From: Oscillospiraceae bacterium
Lineage (GTDB): Bacteria; Bacillota; Clostridia; Oscillospirales; Oscillospiraceae
Assembly (NCBI GenBank): GCA_902774015.1
Contig: CACYHB010000017.1
Coordinates: 1 to 45,788 of the forward strand
Direction: 5' to 3'
Length of the DNA stretch: 45,788 nt
Each line of letters opens with the position of its first letter. The stretch's first letter is position 1. Both the position numbers and the translations under genes were made by a program. The notes under the pieces were generated by a model. The model had not been told where the DNA came from. It worked only from the letters and a program-made list of their open reading frames with translations, and ran no database searches. Shown here in pieces: positions 34,805 through 41,433 of the stretch.

Positions 34805-34836
34805 CAGGAGATTCTTCGCTTCGCTCAGAATGACAG
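34805..34836. repeat. Single REP-like element
   Basis: AGGAGATTCTTCGCTTCGCT followed by CAGAATGACA, a short motif seen in intergenic regions of many unrelated genomes, whose translations give spurious RFAQND peptides. Only one copy is seen in the window, 14 bases before the ybaB stop codon. Confidence 0.55.
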
Positions 34837-34843
34837 TATCTGC

Positions 34844-35191
34844 TTAGAACAGTCCCGGGAAGCCGCCCATGCCGCCCTGCAGCTTGGCCATGGCCTCGTT
34901 GGTCCGGTCGTCAGCCAGCTTGATGGCGCCGTTCACCGCCGCAAGGATCAGGTCCTGCAGCATCTCCACGTCGTCGGGGTCCACCGCTTCGGGCTTGATC
35001 TCAATGGACTCCAGCTGACGGGTGCCCACCATGGTGGCCTTGACCACGCCGCCGCCGGAGGAGAACTCAAACCTGGTCGACTCCAGCTCCTGCTGCATCT
35101 TGAGGAAATCCTGCTGCATCTTCTGGGCCTGCCGCATCATGTTTGCCTGATTGCCGCCGGGGAAGCCCCCGCGAAATCCACCTTTTGCCAT
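34844..35191 (-). CDS. ybaB: YbaB/EbfC family nucleoid-associated protein
   Basis: Small dimeric DNA-binding protein, usually downstream of dnaX. Start ATG at 35191 after AGGAGATTTTG; 115 residues. The Gly/Phe/Met-rich N-terminus (KGGFRGGFPGGNQANMMRQAQKMQQDFLKMQQEL quoted in part as KGGFRGGFPGG and RQAQKMQQ) leads into the conserved core GGGVVKATMVGTRQLESIEI and DVEMLQDLILAAVN. It follows dnaX by 27 bases. Confidence 0.94.
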   Translation of the reverse strand: MAKGGFRGGFPGGNQANMMRQAQKMQQDFLKMQQELESTRFEFSSGGGVVKATMVGTRQLESIEIKPEAVDPDDVEMLQDLILAAVNGAIKLADDRTNEAMAKLQGGMGGFPGLF

Positions 35192-35218
35192 AATCAAAAT
35201 CTCCTGTCTAAAAATGTA

Positions 35219-36847
35219 TTAGTTAAAATGTACTTCCTTGAATGCCTTGAGTTCGTCCAGACTCCGCTGCGGCCGCGCCTGTTCGCGCAGCTCCGTGATC
35301 TGAACGCGGATCTCCCGCCCCAGAAGCGCAGAGGCCTCCTGTGCGAAGCTGTCCAGGACGTCCTGACGCTTGAAGCGTTCGAACTTGAAGCCGGGCTGTA
35401 CCAGCAGACGCAGCAGATCCCCCTCCATCCCGGCGCGCACCACGCTCTCATCCTCCAGCGCGTAGCGCAGATCCATGGGAAGCCGGGGAGCAACGCGCTC
35501 ACACAGCGCTTTCCAGTCCAGTGTCAACGGCGGTCCGGCCTGCGGCGCCGGCGCATGGCTCGGCTCCTGCACAGGCGGCTCAGGTGCCTCCGGCGTCGGA
35601 GCCTCTGGCTCCGGGTCGTACGCCGGTTCGATCTCCGGCAATGATTCCTCCGGCTGTGCGGCAAACTCGTCTTCTTCATAGCGCGGCGCCTGGCGGACAG
35701 GCACACCGCGGGCTACTTCTTCCTCCAGCCGGGAGAGGCGCGCGCGCAGAGAGGCGATACCGTCGTCCCCCGCTCCGCTGCACAGAGACACCAGGCAGAG
35801 TTCCGCGACTGTCTTGGGGCTGCGGGCGTCCCGCAGGCCGGTGATCGCACGCTGCAGCGTGTCCATGGCGGCGATCAGCTCCTCTGCGGTGAGGCGCTGG
35901 GTAAAAGCGGCAAGCGTCGCCCGGTCATAGGCGCCGGAAACCAGCTCCATCGCTCCCTTGGGCGCCACGTGCAGCATCAGCACGTCGCGCAGCAGACCGT
36001 TGAGTTCGCCCAGCAGGGTGCCGGGGTCCTTCCCGTCCATCCACATACCGGCGAATTCCTTCAGCACCGCCGCCGTATCGTGTTTGAGGATGCGGTCCAG
36101 CATCTGGGCCACGCGGCGGTTGCCGGCCAGTCCCATCGTCGCATAGACCGAATCCACCGTGATCCTCTCCGCCGCCGAGCACTGATCCAGCAAACTCAGC
36201 GCGTCGCGCACCCCGCCGTCGGCAAGCCGCGCGATCAGCTCCGCAGCCTCCGGATCCAGCGCAAAATGCTCGGCCCGGGCAATGGTCTCCAGATATTCGG
36301 CGATCCTCGGAGTGTCGATGCGGCGGAAGCTGTGCCGCTGACAGCGGGAAAGGATCGTAGCCGGGACCTTCTGCAGCTCCGTGGTGGCCAGAATGAACAT
36401 CAGGTGGGCCGGCGGCTCCTCCAGGATCTTGAGCAGAGCGTTGAAGGCGGGAGCGGACAGCATGTGCACTTCGTCGATGATGTACACACGCTTCTTTACT
36501 GCGGAGGGGGAGAAAACCGCTTCCTCCCGCAGAGCGCGCACATTGTCCACGCCGTTGTTGGAGGCCGCGTCCAGCTCCACCACGTCCATGACCGTGCCCT
36601 CGCTGATGCCGCGGCAGGCGGAACACTCGCCGCAGGGGTTGCCGTTCACCGGATGCTCGCAGTTGACCGCGCGGGCCAGGATCCGGGCACAGGTGGTTTT
36701 GCCGGTGCCGCGGGTGCCGATGAAGATATAGGCGTGGGAGAGGCGATCGTTTTTCACCTGATTTTTCAGGGTCTCCGTAATATGCTCCTGCCCCACGACC
36801 TGGTCAAAGGTCTGCGGCCGCCACTTGCGGTACAAGGCCTGATACAA
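35219..36847 (-). CDS. dnaX: DNA polymerase III subunit gamma/tau
   Basis: Clamp-loader ATPase of 542 residues. Domains: AAA+ with Walker A GTRGTGKTT, zinc module CEHPVNGNPCGECSAC, Walker B IIDEVHML, sensor 1 and SRC motif (ILSRCQRHSFRR); domain III to about 360; then an acidic Pro/Glu-rich linker (about 385-430) and a C-terminal tau-like tail. The SRP RNA gene directly upstream and ybaB downstream match the usual Firmicutes order, except that recR does not follow. Confidence 0.97.
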   Translation of the reverse strand: MYQALYRKWRPQTFDQVVGQEHITETLKNQVKNDRLSHAYIFIGTRGTGKTTCARILARAVNCEHPVNGNPCGECSACRGISEGTVMDVVELDAASNNGVDNVRALREEAVFSPSAVKKRVYIIDEVHMLSAPAFNALLKILEEPPAHLMFILATTELQKVPATILSRCQRHSFRRIDTPRIAEYLETIARAEHFALDPEAAELIARLADGGVRDALSLLDQCSAAERITVDSVYATMGLAGNRRVAQMLDRILKHDTAAVLKEFAGMWMDGKDPGTLLGELNGLLRDVLMLHVAPKGAMELVSGAYDRATLAAFTQRLTAEELIAAMDTLQRAITGLRDARSPKTVAELCLVSLCSGAGDDGIASLRARLSRLEEEVARGVPVRQAPRYEEDEFAAQPEESLPEIEPAYDPEPEAPTPEAPEPPVQEPSHAPAPQAGPPLTLDWKALCERVAPRLPMDLRYALEDESVVRAGMEGDLLRLLVQPGFKFERFKRQDVLDSFAQEASALLGREIRVQITELREQARPQRSLDELKAFKEVHFN

Positions 36848-36889
36848 GGAAAACGCCTCCTTCCCTCTGCCGATAAAGACTCATGGCCC

Positions 36890-37180
36890 TTGACAAGACT
36901 GCACACCCGGCTCCGAATCATGCGCTATGTCCGTTACGCCGGCAGCCGGCTCAGATCCGGCAGCCTCACGGCACAAGCCAAGCACCGCTTAATGCTGCTC
37001 GGTTCCCCGCCTGACATGGTTCACGGGTTGACCTTGCGCGAGACCGGATCGTCAACGCTGCTTACCGGGGTCAGACGACACAGAACACACCCTCGGCCGG
37101 GAATTCGTCCCTGCTATAGCGGATTGCAGGTTACAGGGCACCGCTGGCTCCCCAACTAGTGCAGCCTTGTCAAAAGCCAC
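36890..37180 (-). ncRNA. ffs: Signal recognition particle RNA (large, Firmicutes type)
   Basis: Minus-strand RNA of about 285-290 bases. The ends pair: GACAAGGCTGCAC near 37171 with GTGCAGTCTTGTC near 36892. The S-domain SRP54-binding hairpin is present at about 36994-37020 (CATGTCAGGCGGGG, then AACCGAGCAGC), and the 5' part has Alu-domain elements (GGGAGCCAGCGGTGCCCTGT, TGCAATCCGC). Size and position before dnaX match the long scRNA of Bacillus and Clostridia. The 5' boundary comes from the promoter, the 3' one from the closing helix; both are approximate. Confidence 0.93.
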
Positions 37181-37187
37181 GATCAGT

Positions 37188-37216
37188 ATTCTACTACAGA
37201 ATCAAAATATAATCAA
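37188..37216 (-). promoter_or_regulatory. Sigma-A promoter of the SRP RNA
   Basis: Minus-strand TTGATT (37211-37216), a 17-base spacer and TAGAAT (37188-37193), predicting a start near 37181. Confidence 0.82.
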
Positions 37217-37223
37217 GTTTTTC

Positions 37224-37251
37224 TTTACAAATCAAAAATGTGTGTTATAAT
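37224..37251 (+). promoter_or_regulatory. Sigma-A promoter of the tRNA locus
   Basis: TTTACA (37224-37229), a 16-base spacer and TATAAT (37246-37251), 20 bases ahead of the truncated tRNA and divergent from the SRP RNA promoter. Confidence 0.72.
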
Positions 37252-37270
37252 AACAAAGCTGAATTCATTC

Positions 37271-37301
37271 GGGGGCGTAGCTCAGCTGGGAGAGCGCCTG
37301 G
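37271..37301 (+). pseudogene. 5' fragment of a tRNA-Ala
   Basis: GGGGGCGTAGCTCAGCTGGG and AGAGCG (37271-37296) are identical over 26 bases to the start of the intact tRNA at 37409, and CCTG may extend the anticodon arm. After that the sequence leaves tRNA structure; no matching anticodon arm, T-arm or CCA end follows. The 107 bases to the next tRNA hold CGGTTCACATCCGT, similar to the CGGTTCGCATCCGT of the intact gene, so remnants of a second tRNA may be present. Confidence 0.7.
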
Positions 37302-37408
37302 GCCAGCTATATTGCTTGTCTCATGGGGGCATGTACCTCACCCGCCAACCACGCGGTTCACATCCGTTTGTCGAAAGCCTTGATAATTCAGCATTTTTAA
37401 TCGAATAT

Positions 37409-37484
37409 GGGGGCGTAGCTCAGCTGGGAGAGCGTACGGTTCGCATCCGTAAGGTCAAGGGTTCGAATCCCTCCGTCTCCACCA
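37409..37484 (+). tRNA. tRNA-Ala (anticodon CGC)
   Basis: 76-base cloverleaf with encoded CCA. Acceptor GGGGGCG/CGTCTCC with the G3:U70 alanine identity pair, D-arm GCTC/GAGC, anticodon stem TACGG/CCGTA with loop TTCGCAT (anticodon CGC), T-arm around TTCGAAT. One A-C mismatch closes the T-stem. The 3' third is also the last nine codons and stop of the antisense serine recombinase, marking the junction of the mobile element. Confidence 0.92.
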
Positions 37485-39053
37485 ATGATTCTGAAATTCC
37501 TCGTATGACACATTGAAGTCGATCTCCAGTTGGTAGTCCCGAAATACGCGCACGGACTTGATAAACTGGGAAACGAACATTTTCTTTGTCTCAAAGGAGC
37601 AGCGGTCATACACATCTGCCCAGCCAACGAGGCGGTCATATTCTTCGCTGTCTGTTACATCCGACGTCTCCAGGCTTTCAAGCTCCACTTGCGCTGTCTC
37701 CAATGCTCTTTGCAGCCCTGTCAGCTCTTCTCTCGCTTTATCAAGAAGCGATGTAAGCAGCTCGGCTGAGAACCGGCTCTGACCACGTATCACTTTGATC
37801 GTCTCGGCCTCATAATCGGCTATCTCCTGCTGCTTATCACTCACCTGCAGGGAAAGAATCCTGCATTTTGCCGACGCAAGATTGACGGCTTTCTGATGCT
37901 GCGACGCAAAGAGATCTTCACTCGGCTGATCCTTTATTCTCTGTAGTTGGCTCCTTACGACCCGATCCACAAGACTGTCTACGGTTTTGATTCCATACCC
38001 GGAAGGGCCTTCGCATTCGCCCGGATGGCGCTGCTTGTAATGGCAGGCATAACGGGCGCGAGCAGATCGTACACAGGTTCCGTCCGCATGGACATTTCGA
38101 TAACCGCTTGTCGTCAGTGTCAGCCTGTTTCCGCAGTACCCGCAGAATATGTTCCCCACTAGGAGCGACTGCCCTTTCAAGTTCAAGGGAATATTATGAT
38201 GGGGCTGTGTTCTCTCCTGCATGATCTTCTGTGCCAGATCAAAGGTTTCCCGATCTATGATTTGCAGTTCCGGGATGACCTCTGACTTTGCGCCGCCGTT
38301 ATGAATGACGCCGGTGTAGATCTCATTCTTGATAATGCGGTTGATTGTTGTATTCGGGAAGTTTTTCCCATTTTCTCTGTAAATGTGCATCTCGGCCAGG
38401 TATTTGCACATCCGCTGTGCTCCATAGCCCTCATGCACATATTTATAAAAAATGAGCCGGATGATCTCTGCTGCCGCTTCATCCTGTTCAATATCAAAGA
38501 CTTCTTTATTGCGTTTGTTCGTTCGGCCCGTTTTCACAAGCCTGTACCCATAAGGTACGGAGCCGCCGGTGAAAAAGCCTTCCTCCGTCAGTTGCTGCAT
38601 TCTTGTGCGAACACGGACGGATGTTTTTATGCTCTCGCCGGATGCCTGCCAGTAGCGAATGTAATTGAGCAGCTTGTCCACATGGCTATCGAATCGCTGC
38701 TGCCCTTCAACGGCGCTCCATACTTCTACGCCGTTTTTCACGAACCATTCCACAATGAATGGCGTTTCATCGTCACGGCGGCCAAGCCTGTCAAACATAA
38801 AAACTAGGAGAATATCAAATTTTCTTTCTACGGCATCCTCTTGAAGCTCCTGGATCGCGTCACGTTCTTTTGCGGACTTTTTAAAACCGGACACTCCTTT
38901 TTCGTAAAGCTCCTTCGTGATCTTCCAGTCTGGGTGACCCGAAACGAACTCCTGGCAATACTGCCTCTGCATGGGAATGTCGTTTTTCTCTACCTGCCCC
39001 ACCGTGGAAACACGGTAGAGGCATTCAACACGTTTACTGCATCTATTCTCCAT
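37455..39053 (-). CDS. Large serine recombinase (integrase of the element)
   Basis: Serine site-specific recombinase of 532 residues for integration and excision. Resolvase catalytic domain 1-150 with nucleophile Ser16 in YRVSTVGQ and FDRLGRRDDE; recombinase domain 160-280 (VPYGYRL...GAQRMCKYLAEM); zinc-ribbon Cys pair FCGYCGNRL with later YACHYK and C; a coiled coil at about 385-450. The final nine residues WWRRRDSNP and the stop codon are encoded by the antisense of the tRNA-Ala 3' end. The start ATG at 39053 has only a weak ribosome-binding site. Confidence 0.92.
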   Translation of the reverse strand: MENRCSKRVECLYRVSTVGQVEKNDIPMQRQYCQEFVSGHPDWKITKELYEKGVSGFKKSAKERDAIQELQEDAVERKFDILLVFMFDRLGRRDDETPFIVEWFVKNGVEVWSAVEGQQRFDSHVDKLLNYIRYWQASGESIKTSVRVRTRMQQLTEEGFFTGGSVPYGYRLVKTGRTNKRNKEVFDIEQDEAAAEIIRLIFYKYVHEGYGAQRMCKYLAEMHIYRENGKNFPNTTINRIIKNEIYTGVIHNGGAKSEVIPELQIIDRETFDLAQKIMQERTQPHHNIPLNLKGQSLLVGNIFCGYCGNRLTLTTSGYRNVHADGTCVRSARARYACHYKQRHPGECEGPSGYGIKTVDSLVDRVVRSQLQRIKDQPSEDLFASQHQKAVNLASAKCRILSLQVSDKQQEIADYEAETIKVIRGQSRFSAELLTSLLDKAREELTGLQRALETAQVELESLETSDVTDSEEYDRLVGWADVYDRCSFETKKMFVSQFIKSVRVFRDYQLEIDFNVSYEEFQNHWWRRRDSNP

Positions 39054-39131
39054 CTATCATAAAAAACCTTTTTTCTCCCATCGCGTCGCATGAAGAGTTG
39101 TAAAACTCGTCTCACGGTAAATCATGTTCTA

Positions 39132-39338
39132 TTAGAATTGGAATGTCTGTTTTCTCCGACTGTATTTCAGCCTTGAATTCATTTTTATACATATGCTCTG
39201 GAAGCAATAATCCCATATATTAGTTGCTTCAGGTAATGGCTCTATAATAGTCAGAGACCGCATTGCAGCCAGCTCCGCTTCTTGGTTGAGCTGGCGGATC
39301 CATGCTTTTACCTTTTCATGATTTTTTTCCAATTGCAT
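39132..39338 (-). CDS. Hypothetical 68-residue protein
   Basis: Small basic protein with no recognised domain: a helical, charged N-terminus (LEKNHEKVKAWIRQLNQEAELAAM) and a basic tail. The start is taken at 39338, shortly after the winged-helix gene's stop and near GAGGAGAACCT; an ATG that overlaps that stop gives only a 12-codon frame. Its role is unknown; position just before the recombinase suggests an accessory or excisionase-like factor, which is only a guess. Confidence 0.4.
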   Translation of the reverse strand: MQLEKNHEKVKAWIRQLNQEAELAAMRSLTIIEPLPEATNIWDYCFQSICIKMNSRLKYSRRKQTFQF

Positions 39339-39342
39339 GTTT

Positions 39343-39705
39343 TCATAGGTTCTCCTCTTTTTCCAGCATATAGCCCACGCCCCAGACCGTTTTGACATAG
39401 TTCAGCGGCTTCAATGTGTCATCCATCTTCTCCCGCAAGTGGTGAATGTGAACTGCCACAGAGTCCTTCCTATTGATGTATACCGCATCGTTCCAGATGC
39501 GGTCAGACATTTCTCTCACGCTCACAGTGTGGCCAAGGTTCTCCATTAGCACCTGAAGGATCGAAAACTCTGTCTTGGTGAGATTGAGGCTCTGACCGTT
39601 CAGCAAGCAGGCCCGGTGATACGGGAACATCTCCAATCCTTTGTATGACAGCTTGCTTGCCCCATTCAACGGCGAATCTTTGCCATTTAGGAACGCGGTG
39701 TTCAT
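39343..39705 (-). CDS. Stand-alone OmpR-type winged-helix DNA-binding protein
   Basis: 120-residue protein that consists of the C-terminal effector domain of OmpR/PhoB regulators with no receiver domain: LTKTEFSILQVLMENLGHTVSVREM, the recognition region DSVAVHIHHLREKM and VKTVWGVGYML. ATG at 39705 has GGAGGAG seven bases upstream, so the in-frame ATG at 39723 is less likely. Without a receiver it cannot be controlled by phosphorylation in the usual way. It overlaps the 3' end of the upstream wHTH gene and probably regulates element genes. Confidence 0.8.
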   Translation of the reverse strand: MNTAFLNGKDSPLNGASKLSYKGLEMFPYHRACLLNGQSLNLTKTEFSILQVLMENLGHTVSVREMSDRIWNDAVYINRKDSVAVHIHHLREKMDDTLKPLNYVKTVWGVGYMLEKEENL

Positions 39706-39719
39706 TCTCTCTCCTCCTA

Positions 39720-39980
39720 TCATTTCTTTCGCTCACAATCTTTTGCCGTCTGCGAAAGGGCATAAACGATCGTTCGGCTGCTCCCTCCATCGGTAAACGA
39801 CTGATGGAGGCCTGCTTCCACCAGTACCTTCTTTTGAATTAAGTTTTCCACCGCAAGGGAGACCACAGGTGCCGGGAGGAAGCGACATGGTAAGCGTTCC
39901 GTAATCTCTACGACTGATAAGGGATGCCCAGCTTCCAACATCAGCCGCCAAATAATAAGCTCAAGTTTTGATAGTTTCAT
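39720..39980 (-). CDS. Small winged-helix regulator
   Basis: 86-residue wHTH-like protein: KLELIIWRLMLEAGHPLSVVEITERLP (helix-turn-helix), then PAPVVSLAVENLIQKKVLVEAG and a beta-wing with GGSSRTIVYALS. It resembles the DNA-binding half of BlaI/MecI/PadR-type repressors but is too short to assign. Its stop lies just ahead of the start of the next regulator, forming a two-gene regulatory unit upstream of the recombinase. Confidence 0.6.
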   Translation of the reverse strand: MKLSKLELIIWRLMLEAGHPLSVVEITERLPCRFLPAPVVSLAVENLIQKKVLVEAGLHQSFTDGGSSRTIVYALSQTAKDCERKK

Positions 39981-40329
39981 TTCGCCACCACCAGAATTCT
40001 TTTCACCTAAAGAATACCGATAGCTGTGGCTGCGTTCCAGCGATTCGGCATGTAATGGAGTTTTTATGACACGAAATATAGGAAACCGGCTGCAGCCTTC
40101 AATAAGGTTACAGCCGGTTTCCTCTAGTTATTGGGTAATCATATTTTATTGCTCTGCTTTCCATTAGATTATAGTTCGATTATACAAGATACTAACTGCT
40201 CTTTCAATGTAATTCGGTATTCTTAAGATTTTGGCGCACGGCAACGCTGACCAGTCAAAACGTGTCTCACCGTGAGACACATTTCATAGTATAGCCCGTC
40301 TCTCAAAGCTAAAGAGACGGGCTTGGTGG
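39981..40329. other. Intergenic region with hairpins and one palindrome
   Basis: No gene seen. It contains a 13-base stem AGGAAACCGGCTG/CAGCCGGTTTCCT (40080-40123) with a further inner AGCCTT/AAGGTT pairing, a 19-base palindrome (40262-40280) and a hairpin AGCCCGTCTCT/AGAGACGGGCT (40293-40323) directly downstream of the pseudogene on the minus strand, a likely terminator for the cargo cassette. AT-rich stretches at 40140-40220 could hold promoters, but none was assigned. Confidence 0.6.
40262..40280. promoter_or_regulatory. Odd-length palindrome, site 2
   Basis: GTGTCTCAC-C-GTGAGACAC, perfect apart from the central base. Same core as 41396-41430 and related to 42910-42926 and 43031-43051. 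A half-match CGTCTCACGGTAAATC lies at 39108-39123 upstream of the recombinase. Confidence 0.7.
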
Positions 40330-40604
40330 TTATTTAATTGAAAGTCTTTTGCCGAGAGTGCCATAATTGACCAGATCATCTATGCTTTCCATCATCTCAC
40401 GCCATACAGCTTCCCAGAAACATTCCGCGCAGCAGAGAAATCTGCATAGAGAGGCAAATGCATAGTCGCTATCGCATAGAATCAGGTCATAGTTTTTACA
40501 CAGCATTAGGCACAGGCTGTCCACGAAGCAGTCGGCATATTCCCTTCGTCAAGCTCTTCATCCTCAGGAAACAGCGCATAGACTATACGATAATAGTCTT
40601 TGCT
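40330..40604 (-). pseudogene. Frameshifted cargo gene fragment
   Basis: Directly after the TAG of the NTPase-like frame, codons continue as SKDYYRIVYALFPEDEELDEG and then, after a one-base loss in a G-run (CCC at 40542-40544 on the plus strand), resume as EYADCFVDSLCLMLCKNYDL and on to GKRLSIK. No start codon precedes the first part. The protein family was not recognised. The two-frame continuity and lack of start indicate decay. Confidence 0.6.
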
Positions 40605-41381
40605 CTAATCAAAATGGCCGGTTTGTCTATGCGTTTCTGTTATTTCTTGCATTTTACGATTGATGGCCTCTTCTGATACACTGGTTCGATCATCTATCTC
40701 TGTTCCTTGATGACTCATAATCAGAATAAAGGCTGTGATATTCATCTGATCGTCTGTGTTGAGTTCAAGGAATTCTTTGGTGCAAATAAACGAGGTCATC
40801 TGTTTAAAAGCCTCTTGCGAATCATAATACTCTGATAATGTTTCTTTACGAATACTCCATGTTTTATAGGAATCCCTCGAAGTTGTTGTCACTCCCCGTG
40901 ACATACAATAACCTATCACTTTAACTAGAGAGTTTGTATCAGTAACTAATTCTTTTTTCTTTCTTGCCGTTAGCTCAGAATCGAGTTTATTTAGCATCCA
41001 CAAAAAATATAGTCCCTGATATTCATTCAGTACAGCTCTTGTATCCAACGCATCAACTGCACGTTTTTTGAATAACCCCTCCAATTCAATTACGTCTTCC
41101 AAAGTCAGTTTCTGTTTTCCTTCATTCGGCTCTTTATCTGTAAATCTTCCATGAGCGTTCTCAAAATCTTCCAATATCAATGCAAGCGTAGTTGGTTGAA
41201 CTGATAGATCATTGAAGATATCTTTTATACACGTGCCGCGTTCACTTACATCAACTAAGTTTAGTAATCGATCAACACAAAACAGGAGCCTCCACCGGAA
41301 CGGAATTGTAAAGAACCCTATATCATCTACCTTGAAAGTATGCCATTGTTGAGAAAGCCACTTTAGCCAGAAGCAGATCAT
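40605..41381 (-). CDS. C-terminal remnant of a large P-loop NTPase-like protein (possible KAP type)
   Basis: 258-residue frame with no nucleotide-binding motif of its own. ATG at 41381 has a weak AAAAGGAAA site, and a stop codon lies inside the palindrome just upstream, so the 5' part of the original gene appears to have been lost there. The sequence PFRWRLLFCVDRLLNLVD, HGRFTDKEPNEGKQKLTLEDVIELEGLF and YQGLYFLWMLNKL recalls the helical C-terminal part of KAP-like predicted P-loop NTPases found in defence and cargo islands, but this is from memory and weak. GC and codon use are lower than in core genes. Confidence 0.5.
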   Translation of the reverse strand: MICFWLKWLSQQWHTFKVDDIGFFTIPFRWRLLFCVDRLLNLVDVSERGTCIKDIFNDLSVQPTTLALILEDFENAHGRFTDKEPNEGKQKLTLEDVIELEGLFKKRAVDALDTRAVLNEYQGLYFLWMLNKLDSELTARKKKELVTDTNSLVKVIGYCMSRGVTTTSRDSYKTWSIRKETLSEYYDSQEAFKQMTSFICTKEFLELNTDDQMNITAFILIMSHQGTEIDDRTSVSEEAINRKMQEITETHRQTGHFD

Positions 41382-41395
41382 TTTCCTTTTGATAA

Positions 41396-41430
41396 CAAGG
41401 AATGTGTCTCACGGTGAGACACATTCCTTG
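41396..41430. promoter_or_regulatory. 35-base perfect odd-length palindrome, site 3
   Basis: CAAGGAATGTGTCTCAC, one central G, then its exact complement. It begins four bases after the lysozyme stop codon on the minus strand and 15 bases ahead of the NTPase remnant. No T-run follows, and a one-base loop makes an RNA terminator unlikely, so a protein-binding site is favoured. Confidence 0.75.
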
Positions 41431-41433
41431 CTG

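Noticed and set aside
34577-34840. Plus-strand coding frame containing RFAQND
   Set aside because: It is the known artefact of translating the AGATTCTTCGCTTCGCTCAG-type repeat.
37238-37516. Plus-strand protein across the tRNA region
   Set aside because: It reads through two tRNA sequences and has no ribosome-binding site.
39981-40329. CRISPR array
   Set aside because: The repeated elements here are palindromes and single hairpins, with no regular spacing or spacers.
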